DNA from: Luzula sylvatica | Taxonomy: Eukaryota > Streptophyta > Magnoliopsida > Poales > Juncaceae | Direction of reading: 5' to 3' | Length of the DNA stretch: 64,000 nucleotides | NCBI GenBank assembly: GCA_946800325.1 | Contig: OX326960.1 | Location: 51,517,355-51,581,354, forward strand | Shown: piece after piece, positions 12,071-23,770 of the stretch | Numbering within the stretch: position 1 is the first letter of the stretch | Layout: each line of letters starts with the position of its first letter | The notes under the pieces: generated by a model | Databases searched by the model: none | The model's input: the letters and a program-made list of their open reading frames with translations, nothing else | Told to the model about the DNA's origin: nothing | Program-made: the position numbers and the translations under genes

Positions 12071-13663
12071 TGCATTACATTCAAAAAAAATATAAAATAC
12101 AATCATGTGCCACGAGACTCGAGAGTCGAGAGTATGATATTGTATTTTACTTTGGTTATGTACGACGCTGAAATAATTAAATTAAATCAATCTTCACAAA
12201 TCACAAGTCATAAGACTCATAACTGTGACCTTGAAAAAAGAAAGAAAATGCTTTATCCAAAAGGTACAAACTTAATAGTGCAATACAGGAAACCTATTTG
12301 CAGCAAATCTCGTGCATAGCTTCAGATCCAGACTTTCCTCCAAGTAATTACATGTCTAAATTATTATTGTTTAGGGAGCAGGTGATACATAATTAGTGGA
12401 TGCCACGTCAGTACGTACTTAATCCTAATTATTTATCGTTGTGGATAATATTAATAGCATATTCTATTATGACAATTAATTATTTTTTTGTTGCAATCTC
12501 GTGGCAGGGTATATGCCCTCTTAAACAAGAAAGCATCCCTTGAAATATGTTACAATCCCCATGTCAATTTAATGTGCACATGGTTTGAAAATCACGATCC
12601 TTCAAACAATGAATAAAGTTGCATGCATGTATACTTTGCATGATGTGTGGATAGTGGTAAATTTATTTGAGCCCAACCACTCTCATAGTCCCATGAGCTT
12701 CATTGCTCCATCTTCAGAACAGTTCATCATTCAATTATGGGAAAATATATTTGGCCCCGCAAACTCATCCAATGGCAAAAAAAAAAAATTAAATGGACTG
12801 ATTAACGTCTCCAATTGACTCAATTAAATACTAACAGAATTTAAAATAAGATATTAGTTTTTTTTTGTTACAAACCCGTAGGCGCACACACTAAACTAAA
12901 ATGATATCCTAATAGAAATTTTTTTCATAGTCCAGCTGCATGCTATCAGCTTGAACTATCAAATCGGTGGTGATATTAGCTTTTTTTATAATTAGATATC
13001 TGAAAGGATTTTTTGGTATTGTAGTGGCTCTTGTTGAATTAGTATATCCGTATTTATTTTCTCTTATTCTTCAAAAAAGATAAATCAAATATTGTAATTA
13101 TCGTTCTAGACATTTTCACGAAGTGTTGGATTATCAGGTGAAGAGTTTGAACGGTCTCGTTGATTCGCACAATTGATTATCTCGCTTGGTTCAAAAATTA
13201 GTGGCACAAAACTATCGTGCACGCGACTTAAATACACAATCCATTGAGATATTTCTGTCACGCATGTTCGTCTCTGAAAAAGAAAAGTTTTATATGTCGT
13301 TTGCATATTTCATTTTTTTTAATTTCAGTCAAATTTTTCACTAATTTGAATATAATTTAAGTTAAATTTTTATCTTGTTTGAATATATAAAGATTATCTT
13401 TGATTAATGACTCGATATTTTCCTATCCTTTTTTGAAATTTGAAATCAAGATTAAAAGTTATCCAAAAGACAAGAAGATCTCACTTTCAAAGTCAATGCT
13501 GAAAAACTGCTAATACACATGGGAACTTATCAAAATCTAGACTTTTAATTTAAAGGCTTCACTTTTATATCAAGGGTAACATGGACCATTAATATGACTT
13601 GTACATTTAAGTTTACCAAATTATGAAAATAATGGTTGTGAAAAATAAAATAATCTGAGTAGT
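12071..13663. other. Intergenic, no gene recognised
   Basis: AT-rich sequence with only short open frames lacking homology. It includes the 3' flank of the PIG-X gene. No RNA gene or clear repeat was found. Confidence 0.45.
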
Positions 13664-14771
13664 CTACAAATCTTTGGTAGAAATTTTGGGGTTATAAAAC
13701 ACGGAAGCGAAAACTATAGAGAGAGCACAAGTAAGAGCGAGAATAAATGTAAGGCTCGATACAATTCTATTGTGCGCCTCGTTTCCGCATGGAATAAGCC
13801 ATTTAATTACCTCTGTGGGTCCCGCATCGAGCACTGCTGATCTCCAGTAACACGGCGAACTGGACTGATTTTCTTTCTTCCTGCACCTGGTGTACAGCTC
13901 GGGTTTTCCAATCTCAACTATTTTATAACCACTTGCATTGAGAGGCTGTAAATCAAATAAAATAAATTAATAATTATATGATTGTCTGAAATATTACGAT
14001 AATTTAGTCGTGAAAATTTACTGGGTATCTTGCATGGAGAGGTAGTTCGATGATAAGCTCGTGGTTCGCATTTAATGCGTGAGCCAGGTACATGTGAATT
14101 TCGACTATAGATCTATTTGACAGAGCCGATGGTAATTCCAGATTTGTGTCCCCGAATACAAACGCATCATGATAAACTACATTGATAAAAAGAATTAGGG
14201 GTTACTATGCAATTAGGGCATAATTAAGGTATTGAATTGGAAATAAGTAGTACCATTTCGTGCGACGAGGCGTTGTAGCTCGAATGGATCGGCAAATACC
14301 TCGTGAAGACTCTCGATGATCACGAACTCACAATTGAATTCATCGAGATTGGTTGATAAGGAGCTCAAATGGTTTCCGAATTTGAATTTGGAAATTAGGC
14401 GGCGATGAGATCCTTCACCTTCTAGATGCCTGTACATTTGCAGATTTTCATCTGTATTGGAAATGCTAGGTATGGAATCGCAATCAATGGATCTTGAATC
14501 TTCACTGGTTGAGTATGAATCTGAAAGAAATGTTCTATAGCATGGAGAACAGATCGTGATTCTTTCGTTATTCATACTGGCCTAAAAATGTGAAATCAAA
14601 CAATATAGTAAGATAAATGTTTTGTGAGATTGATTCGAAAGAAAAGGAATGAAATCTTGTAAAATTGATCATCTCACCAACCGCAATAGAGGAAGCAAAA
14701 CATTGCAGAAACAAAATCGCGACGAAGAAGACTTGAATCGGGAGCAATCGTCGCCCAGAAAGGTGCTTCAT
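13664..14771 (-). CDS. PIGX: PIG-X homologue, GPI mannosyltransferase I subunit
   Basis: Four exons (14771-14682, 14581-14254, 14176-14022, 13945-13664) give about 284 residues. PIG-X is an ER membrane protein that stabilises PIG-M, which adds the first mannose to the GPI anchor. The start is a signal peptide (MKHLSGRR, then a hydrophobic stretch to about residue 28). The lumenal domain has the family pattern EGEGSHRRL, then CEFVIIESL, VFADPFELQRL, VFGDTNLELPS and the conserved HARYP. Near the C-terminus W-x-IPCG precedes a single membrane span (TFILALTCALSIVFASVF), giving type I topology. The junction of exons 1 and 2 is uncertain. The frame needs a weak donor GTTGGT, while a better GTGAGA donor four bases downstream would shift the frame into a stop. 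Confidence 0.82.
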
Positions 14772-14903
14772 TTCTCAATTTCAAGAAGAATCGCCGCAAA
14801 TCCTTGCTAATTTGGGAGCAAACGAACAAGGTCTAAATATATTACACAGGCCATATTCTAAGCCCATTAAAATATACAAGGCCATTTACAGGTCTAAATT
14901 TTA

Positions 14904-16084
14904 TAAGGGGCCGTTTGGCAAGCGGAATTAGTAGAGTGGAATTGGATTATAAGGTGGAGGAGTAAAAAGTTCTGGAATTAGTAATTCCACAGTTTGTTTG
15001 GATGTCCGAATTATAAGATGTTGGAAAATATAATTCTTTGTTTGGTTCTTTAAAATATTTTGGAATTTTGCTGATATGAACATGAAAATATTTGAAGTAA
15101 TTTAAAATATGATTATATTTGTTAGAGAAAATATAATATTACAATTATATCAAAAAATCACACATCATAAAAGACAAATTATACTTAATCAAGATTTGTT
15201 AACACTCTTAATTGAAATATAACAAGAATAATAGCAAATCGAAAACATCTTTATTTCTATGCAACACAAAACAACAAAATTACACCCATTTTTTCTATAA
15301 ACATGATAGCAACACAAAACAACAAATTACAAACTTCAAAATAAAACATTTTGATTATGCATTTGCCTTCAGAATTTACACAAGTTGGATCAGTGATGGA
15401 TACATAACAAGAAATAAAAATTAGAGCAATACATCGATCCAAGTTGGAGCAGTGATTGATCTTGGCTTCTAGGCTCCATTTAGAGTTGAATTCTTTATTC
15501 CTCTACATCTAAATTGCAGTGAGTGATTATTTCGAATACAAAATTAACAAATTAACTAAAAGCAAATATATAGCAAAATTGAATACTAATTTGCAGTAAG
15601 AAGAAGAAGTGGACAAAGTGGACATAGCTAATTTCTCTGTTACCTTTCAGATATAAGCATCAATTAGTCATTAATTACCCTTCAGATATAAAACTTAATC
15701 TTTAATTGTGAAATCAATAAGCCACAAGAAGTAAGAAATTAGAAATGTATAACAAAGTAAGCATCGAAAATTTCTCTGTTACCTTTCTCATTAAGTACCA
15801 ATTAATCACCAAAACAAGAAGTTCAGCAACTCTGTTACCTTTGCTTGTGTTATCTTTTTCATGGCGAATTCCTATTTCACCATTATTGCCATGGTGACTC
15901 TCCAAGAAGTTCAAGCTAGTCAATATATTCACGGACTCAACAACTTCCAGATCTACCATGGCAAGATCTCGACCAAGATAAGGAAGAGATGAAAGAGAGA
16001 ACTTCAGTCGTATACCGATAGAACAAGTGAGGAGGCCACCCATGAACTATGGAGCGAGCGAGATAGCGCAAGAGAGAAAGAGAG

Positions 16085-16127
<43 letters not shown>

Positions 16128-16344
16128 CGAAGCAAGAAAAAAGTAGTAGTCTGAGGGGAGATATTTTGCCGGCATTTGGCGCTCCCCGATTTTCTGGAAT
16201 TGAAATGTGCAGGTATAGAAGGATATAATTTTACCGGCAAATTTTAGTTCCACCATGAGAGGGCTGCCAAACAAAGAATATTGGTTTTACCGGATATAAT
16301 TTTCCAATTCCAGTCCGTAATTCCAGCGGCCAAACAGCCTCTTA
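14904..16344. mobile_element. PIF/Harbinger-like element, 1.44 kb
   Basis: The termini are inverted repeats of about 37 bases. The left begins TAAGGGGCCGTTTGGC and the right, read inward, TAAGAGGCTGTTTGGC; both continue into GGAATTA and GGAATTGG. A 3-base TTA duplication flanks it (14901-14903 and 16345-16347), the Harbinger signature. Internal open frames are short and show no transposase or DDE motif, so it is non-autonomous. A GA microsatellite lies at about 16078-16125. Confidence 0.7.
16078..16125. repeat. (GA)n microsatellite
   Basis: A near-perfect GA/AGAG run about 48 bases long inside the Harbinger-like element. Serine/leucine-rich frames across it are artefacts. Confidence 0.9.
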
Positions 16345-18028
16345 TTATTTAATACGTTTTTGCACCTTTCTAAAAATTAGAAAAAAACAATTATTTTATA
16401 AATTGTGTGATGTTGATAAAATTATTTGGATGATGATGATTGATTTGATAACAATGATTATGTGATTGAAATAATTGTGTAGTGGTTATTATGATGATTT
16501 CGTAGAAAATTTTGATGGTAGGAAATTGAGTAAAATAGTTAGAATTTCAACAAAAAATTATAACTTAACAAATTCAAATTCAATGCAGCCAATTACAATC
16601 CAAAATTACATTAATAAAAAAAACCAAGACCAATTTAAATTCAACTGACTTAAATTATTTTTTCAACTAAAATATTTTTGCAACTAAAATTTATTTTCTA
16701 AGTAAATTATTTTTCCAACTAATTTGATCTAGCATTTTTTCAAAGAAAACTCATTAACTAAAGATAACCAGCAAAAATAACTCGACTATACATATTTATT
16801 ACAAAAATCTAATATTAACTAGCGCAAATAATGAGCAATATTTGTAGATCTATTACTTAACCATGTATGATGGTTGCGTGTTAAGAATTAAATTAAAAAA
16901 AAATTATTATTGGACAGAAAAAAAGAAGATACTAACCGTTTTCTCAGAGAGAGCTTATTGTAAATATAGGAAATTTTGATATATGTACAAATCTAGAAAA
17001 ATAATGACAAAATCAACTTTGGATTTTTTTTAATTTTTCCAAAACTAACATTTTCGGACTTTGGGAGTCCAAAAATGATTAAGGTGGATATTTGAGTGTG
17101 ATTGTCGAGTTAAGAAAAAAGAAGTTTTTTTTTTGTTTTTTGAAAATAGAAGATTATTGGAATATGTAAATATTAGGGTATTGATAAAATTATATGATCC
17201 ATGTTGTACACAATAAGAAAATTTCGAAAAAGAGTTTGTTTAATTTTGTTGTTGTTAATTTACTAAAATATAATAAAATAATCTAACTCGTGATAAATTA
17301 AACCGAATTTTACGATTTTTCTTTTATTTGTAAAATATGTATATAATCGGACACTATTCATTTTTTGCTAAAATTTTTAATGTCTTTAACCGAGTCATTT
17401 ACTCAATTATAATATATTTATTTAACAAATACATAGTTAACACATGCTCATGTGTTAAATCAAGTTTCATTTACTCATTTATCACATACTCATCTAACAT
17501 CACATTTGAACACTAACTAACAAAAAATATCACATCATTCATATAATGAAAGATTTTTTAGGAGATTTTATATCACCGTTTCAAATAAATTTCTAAGATA
17601 AAAACATCATTCATATAATGAGAGAATTTTTTGGAGATTTTATATCACAACTTCAAATAAATTTTTAAGATAAAAACAAAATAGTTGGGATAAGATAAAA
17701 TTATATTATGCTATAGTTATTTAATATTTAATTTAACAAAAGTGATTATTTTGTTCGATGTAATGATTGTGGGTGTCATTATTTTTTTTTTCAAAGACTG
17801 GGTGTCATTCAAAATTATTTTTCCGAACTTGCACTAATTAATTTTGGTAATTCGATCTCTGAAACTCCTTAAAAAAATGTTCATATGATATTGGATTTGA
17901 TCTGTCCGCATAAATTAGAGGTGTGAATAAACAGGCCAATATACCAAGGTCACTTCTGCTGGGCTCTCCCTAAACACACCACCACTCCAAAACCCTCCAT
18001 CAACCCTAGCAAAGCGAAAACGAAAACC
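16345..18028. other. AT-rich intergenic with a 72-bp tandem duplication
   Basis: No gene is recognised. A tandem duplication of period 72 occupies 17532-17603 and 17604-17675. Both copies start ACATCATTCATATAATGA and differ at a few positions. The last ~100 bases are the PPR gene's promoter and leader. Confidence 0.6.
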
Positions 18029-19204
18029 ATGGCGGCCTTGACCCGTCTCCGTCACCAGCTTCTCAACCGCCACCGTCATTTCTCCGCTTCGCCATCCGCC
18101 ATCCTCAGCCCTTCCGATCCCTCTGCATCTCTAACTTCCAAGCAAAAGTCTCGCGCTGCTCTCTCACTCCTCAAGCTCAAAACCACCACCGATCCGGATC
18201 AGATTGTTTCCATTTGTCAGGCGGCCGCTCTCTCCAGCACGAATCACATGGACCGTGCTGCTTTCTCCATTGCTGTTAACAAGCTCGCTTCGGCCCAATC
18301 GATCACTCCACTCAGATCCCTCATTTCCTCTCTCATTCTCCCCACTTCCCCTCATCATGCTATCGTCCTATTCGGGCAAGGAGGCCTTCTCGAAGACTCC
18401 ATCTCCACCTTCAAATCTCACCCTTCCACTCGCACCCTCAACTCCCTTCTCTTCTCATGCCTCGTTTCAAAAAAGCATTCTGATCTTCAGCGCATATTCA
18501 ACGAATTCCCAAAATCTTACAGAGTTGATCCCGATATAGATACCTACAACACGGTTATAAAATCATTCTGCGAATCAGGTACATCTCGATCATTCTACTC
18601 GGTGTTCGATGAAATGCTCAAGAGAGGAGTCAAGCCCAACAAAACCACCTTCACCATTGCCCTCTCTGGCTTCTACAAAGAAGAAAAACTCGATGATGTG
18701 AGCGAAATCCTCGAGCTTATGAAAGCACACAAATGCGGGCCAGGCCTTACCGTCTATAACGTAAGGCTCCATAACCTTTGTAAAATCAAGAGAGTTAACG
18801 AGGCAAAGGAATTATTCAAAGAGATGTATTCGAAAGGGATAACTCCAAATTGGTTTAGTTACAACCATTTAATACATGGTTTTTGCAAAGAGGACAATTT
18901 GGAAGAAGCCAAGAAGTTCTACGACGAAATGAAGAGGAAAGGGTTAGTTGGAGACAATAAGTTTTATTTCATGATGATTTATTTTCTTTGCAAAGGAGGG
19001 GAATTTGATCGAGCACTTGAGGTGTATAAGGAAATCGAGGAGAAGAATTGGACTCCAAACTTCTCCACCATGAAAATGCTCGTGAATGGACTCGCGAGTA
19101 ATTCGAAGGTTGAAGAGGCGAAGGAGATCGTGGAGAAGATGAAGGAGAAATTCAAAGGTAAACATGATATGTGGAGTGAAGTAGAAGAAGCTTTAGAGGT
19201 TTAG
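18029..19204 (+). CDS. P-class PPR protein, probably mitochondrial
   Basis: A single intronless frame of 391 residues, as is common for PPR genes. The N-terminus is rich in Arg, Ser and Leu with no acidic residue in the first 28, fitting an organelle presequence. About seven P-type pentatricopeptide repeats of ~35 residues follow from residue ~140, for example DTYNTVIKSFCESG, TVYNVRLHNLCKIKRVNEA and FSYNHLIHGFCKEDNLEEA. Such repeats bind RNA base by base. The short length and layout resemble the PPR336/rPPR1 group of mitoribosome-associated proteins, which is my best guess but rests on memory of the family. No DYW or E domain is present. The leader ATG context AAAACCATGG is strong. Confidence 0.9.
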   Translation: MAALTRLRHQLLNRHRHFSASPSAILSPSDPSASLTSKQKSRAALSLLKLKTTTDPDQIVSICQAAALSSTNHMDRAAFSIAVNKLASAQSITPLRSLISSLILPTSPHHAIVLFGQGGLLEDSISTFKSHPSTRTLNSLLFSCLVSKKHSDLQRIFNEFPKSYRVDPDIDTYNTVIKSFCESGTSRSFYSVFDEMLKRGVKPNKTTFTIALSGFYKEEKLDDVSEILELMKAHKCGPGLTVYNVRLHNLCKIKRVNEAKELFKEMYSKGITPNWFSYNHLIHGFCKEDNLEEAKKFYDEMKRKGLVGDNKFYFMMIYFLCKGGEFDRALEVYKEIEEKNWTPNFSTMKMLVNGLASNSKVEEAKEIVEKMKEKFKGKHDMWSEVEEALEV

Positions 19205-21436
19205 TAAAATTCGGTGAAAACAATGATGTTTCGTCATTTGTGTGAAATTAGTGTTTTTTGTTTTTTGCTTGGTTGTAATGCTTTTGATAATTTCTTCATG
19301 GAAACAATAATTTTTATTTAGAATTTTTTTTCGGTATTTATGTACCGACAACTCCATTAACACTTCCATGATCTAATATGTTTTCTAAATATAATTGTTA
19401 CCAAACTTATTTATTTATAAGTTACATAGCTTTTAGTTTTATCGATTTAAATTTTATAAAATATTATATTGATCCAAATTGCCGTTAAATTAAACACAAT
19501 TTAGATTTTTTAATATATTACCCCTTAAACTCTAAGCACACATTTGATGAAAATACATTTCGAATATTCTAAACATGGATCTAATAAAATACCCTAAACC
19601 CGTTAACACCTAAACCCTCGTGAGCCGGAACCACTGCTGTATCGCACAAATTATAACTGACATTTGAAAGAAATGCAGAACATAGTAATAAATATATTTT
19701 TTTCAAAAAAAAATTATAATATGAATATCAAAAAGAATTTTGTACCACATAAATGAACACAATAATACAATATACAATATATACTTTAAATTTCTACTGC
19801 AATAAATGAACCCAGAAAAATCATATACTTTTCTTGAATATTATTGTACATTTTGAAATATCATTATCTTTTTTATTAATCTTGTTTTAAATAGTATTAC
19901 ACCTCTTTAAAAAAAAATTAAAACTCCATAGTCCGCCGCACATAATCGAATCGAATAAAATAATCAAACAATAATATTATTTATATGATTTTTTATTTTT
20001 GATTTTCAATATACTTCGTTGACTGTTAGAATACCTTTCTTAAATGACATACACATTTTTTGTAATATCTTTTGTTTTGTTGAATATCTTTTTTAGTAAT
20101 AAAAATAATTTAAAAGAAAATCGAACAAAAATAATTGTGCATCTCAGCGCACATAATGAAATTGATCAAAAAATTTCGACAACAGTATTATTTACAGATA
20201 CGCATCACAGATGTTTCTCGAGTACAAATTGGGTCTAGATATTATGAAATGCTAAAAAGAAAATATTATCCGGGTACAAATTGGGTTTAGTTATTAACTA
20301 AAGTTAAAGAAGACTCAATGAGAAAGAATGGTCCTTTTCTGAGTGCACGTGGTACACGAGATCATCAAAGGTGAAAATGCGTTGCTATTTTTTAATGTAC
20401 CATTTGTGTTATATATATAAAAAAAATAATATAATTTGTTGATACGATAAATTTTTGAAAATCAATAGTTCGTATTAACTCATAATTTTTTTTCAGTGAT
20501 TAGGATTGAATGAACGTGGCTTTCTATGAAAACATAGTTTTTTGTAAATTTAAAAAAGGTAAATTATAAATGTACTTGATCAGATTAATTTTCGTTATGA
20601 CACGTTCAACATTATAAGAGCAGTGAATTGTTCCGAAGACATTCTTCAATTTGTGAATCATTAACAAGAAAAAAAATGACAAGGCGCACAACGTCAAGTG
20701 GAGCACAATTTGGCTCGCTACAATGTGAAATATTTGGAAGAAGAGAAATCGACGATTTTTTCGTTTAAAACTGTATCAACACCTTTCTTAACAACAATGA
20801 TAGTGGAAGAAGGCTTTAAATAAATGCTCAATTGCTAATGAAGCAAAATTTGAAATTGATCTCTTTTATTTGGCCATGTCTTTTTGTGAAGGATGAAAAA
20901 AAATCAAAGGAGATACTTGGCCACTTTGTGTTCTCACTTCTCAAGATTGTGGTGCATGTCCTTTTGTGTTATTCTTTGCAAATTCATTAAAAGAAAATAA
21001 ATAAATATATGACACGTATTATATTTACTCTCACAAAAAATATGTATGCATGACCGTACTTTCTTACTTGATATTCAGTTCATAAAAAATATGACCAGAA
21101 GAAGCCGAGAGAGATGAAGTGGAAAATAAGAAAAGACGATGTCGCAAAGAAACCAACCAACATGAGGACGTGTTTCTGTTTTTTCTTCGATAGAGAATGA
21201 AAATGAGAGAAATAAATTAACAATGAAGATCATTTTTTTAGCTTTCAAGTTTTAGATATGTTTAGTCCGAAAAACAAATTGAAAAAGATAAACTATCAGA
21301 AAAAAAAACAATTTTACTTTTTTATATTATCAATTATGACCAACTATGTTTAGTTCGAGAAACAATTTTTTTTCTTTGCTTGGTTTGAGGGGAGATGAGG
21401 AAAAGGGAAGAGAAGGTAAAGTATTCCCGTGCTTGG
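19205..21436. other. AT-rich intergenic, no gene recognised
   Basis: Only short open frames without homology. A diverged 15-base echo, GTACAAATTGGGT(C/T)TAG, occurs at about 20222 and 20274. No transposon ends were resolved. Confidence 0.45.
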
Positions 21437-21815
21437 TTTGAGAGTAAAAAGGAAGAAAAGAAGGAAATGGAAGGGCAATAGATCTATCAATTATAGTACC
21501 AAATGGAGATGATGAAAAAATATGTTTAGAAACAAATTAATTATTTTAAAAAATAAATTATGTTTAAAATATATTGTATTTTAGAAGTTTATAGCATCAT
21601 AATTTTTAAAAAATAATTTGTTGTATTTACATCAATTAATTTAAAAATAAAAAATAATATAATAATTATAATTACAACATTTTCATTTACCTTCCGTTAT
21701 TCTCCTTCCAAAAAACTCCCAAATAGAAGTTTATAAGATAATTTTTTTACCCTTGAGAATTTTCTTTTCTTTTCTTCCCTTTCATTTCCTCTTTTTACTC
21801 CCAAACCAAGCCAAG
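21437..21815. mobile_element. MITE-like inverted repeat, about 380 bp
   Basis: The left arm begins GCTTGGTTTGAGAGTAAAAA and the right arm, read inward, GCTTGGTTTGGGAGTAAAAAG. The arms match over about 45 bases and enclose AT-rich DNA. A second GCTTGGTTTGAGGGGAGA copy at about 21378 suggests a neighbouring related end. No target duplication was resolved. Confidence 0.5.
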
Positions 21816-21822
21816 CCTAATT

Positions 21823-21958
21823 TTTTTTTTTTTTTTTTTTTGAAAGAAACCTAATCCACGAATCGTGGATATAATTGGATTCAAATTTTTAATAATAATA
21901 CCAACGGGACTCGAACCCAAGACCTATGGTATCTTGTGCTAAGCACCTCACCACTAAC
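21823..21958 (-). mobile_element. tRNA-derived SINE, 136 bp
   Basis: Read on the minus strand it starts with an A-box-like TTAGTGGTGAGGTGC. It then has a canonical RNA polymerase III B box, GGTTCGAGTCC, and ends in an A run of about 19 bases. A perfect 12-base duplication, CCAAGCCTAATT, flanks it (21811-21822 and 21959-21970). The length, internal promoter, tail and duplication together support a SINE insertion. Confidence 0.82.
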
Positions 21959-21977
21959 CCAAGCCTAATTATTTTTT

Positions 21978-22853
21978 GGGAAATTTTCAATAAACCCCCT
22001 ATCTTTTTTGGATATTCTAAAAAACTCCCTATCTTTTTGGAAACTCCAAAAAAACCCCTCTACCAAACTTTTATTTTCAAATACCCCCCTACGGGGTTAA
22101 AATTAACTATGGATGGTGCTAAATATTTTTTTATGACCAAAATACCCTTCTTTTTACATATTTAGTAATTAAAATAATGTTTTTGTTATTTGTATTAATT
22201 TTAAAAAAGTCCTAATTTTTTTTTAGCTTATAATAATTTTTAAAAAATAATTATCATATGTTATATTTATATAATTTTAATATTTCATACATTATATATA
22301 TTTGACTTTCATATTTTTTTACTGAAAAAATAACATAAAATAATAATAAGATGGACAATAATATTAAAAGAACACCTTGCAAATATTTAAAAATTAAAAT
22401 ATCGTGGATCTATTAAAAACATACATAAAAGAAGAACGAAAATAAAAATAAAATAGATGTTTAAAGAAATATTTTTCTATCAATATATTTTCAAGGTGTT
22501 TATTTTATTATTATCTGGTGTTAGTTTTTCATGAATAATAAATGAAATATTAAAATTATACAAACACAACATTTAATAATTTTATTTTTGTGAAATCATT
22601 ATATGTTAAAAATTATTTATGAATTTTCTTAAAACTAATAAAATTAATGAAAAAATAACAAAAATATACATATGAAAATAGAAGGGTATTTTGGTCCAAA
22701 TTTTTTTTTAACACCATCCATGGTTAGATTTAACCCCTATAGGGGGGTATTTGAAAATAAAACTTTGGTAGAGGGAGTTTTTTGGAGTTTCCAAAAAAAT
22801 ATGGAGTTTTTTAGAATATCCAAAAAAGATAGGGGTTTTTTTGAAAATTTCCC
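21978..22853. mobile_element. Mutator-like MITE, 876 bp
   Basis: Long terminal inverted repeats of about 170 bases start GGGAAATTTTCAA and contain CCCCTATCTTTTTTGGATAT. A perfect 9-base duplication, TTATTTTTT, flanks the element (21969-21977 and 22854-22862), the Mutator hallmark. It has no coding capacity. A second, interrupted copy in the opposite orientation is at 53770-56582. A few bases upstream is the SINE at 21823-21958. Confidence 0.85.
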
Positions 22854-22862
22854 TTATTTTTT

Positions 22863-23770
22863 ATAAGATGACATATCATTTTTCATTTAAATAACGTCAT
22901 AAATTATATCTAATTATTGTTTAAGCTACTAATTTAAGTATATAATAATAATTTTAATTTTTATGAAAATCGAATAAAGATAATAATAAGCCTTATAATT
23001 CCCAAAAAAAAACACCAGAACTGTTAGGTTTGGTCCACGTGAACGCGGCGCAGTCAAGAAATAACACCTTAACCCACGGTAAACCGTCGGGGCGCGAAGA
23101 ATTAACCAGCGGCCAGCCCCCTTCTCTCACCTTCCTCAATAATTTAGATGCAACTGGCGTAGGATTTAATCACTTGAGATTTTCGTACTTGCAGAGGCAT
23201 TTAATTTGTGTACCGAGCTCAGCCATATGAAACTCGGTTTCTCTCTCTCTCTCTCTCTCTCTCTGTTGAATCGTGCACTTTTTGATTTCTTTGATATTGT
23301 CGATAAGCTCTCTGTTTAAGCGGCTTGTAGGAGGTATATCTGACTCTTCCATTTCTTGTTTGTTTGTGTCGGCAAATTTCTGCATTTGTTGTTACAAATT
23401 TGGTTTTCTTTATCGTTGTCGTTGGATAAAATTTTATTTGAGATCGATTAGGGTTTGTTTTTTCTCTCATTCTCACTGTAATCCTCTTTTGATCTATATC
23501 GTGTTTGATTGATATAGTTAAAAATTGATGTATTTGAAATTTGAGTTTCGTGTTAGAAATTGGGGAATGATTTTCCTTTTGTCATTATGCATCATCATTA
23601 CTAAATAATTGTAGCTAAAACTAAAAGAAATATCTAGTCATAATAACTTGAACTTTGGTTGATTGTCATGATTGGGCTCCATTAAAAGAGGATTTAAGTT
23701 CAGTGTTATGAATAATTGGGGTAAGTACTTTTGAGTGAATTTGAAACCTTTAATTTTTGGATAATTACAG
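22863..23770. other. Promoter and leader region of the DEMETER-like pseudogene
   Basis: This stretch holds a CT microsatellite at about 23239-23263, as often seen in plant 5' UTRs, and a relatively GC-rich patch at 23030-23130. It probably once held the promoter and a leader intron. No separate gene is recognised. Confidence 0.45.

Noticed and set aside
12107..12319. 70-residue plus-strand open frame after the hAT MITE
   Set aside because: No recognisable motif, AT-rich codons, and no promoter or splice context beyond chance.
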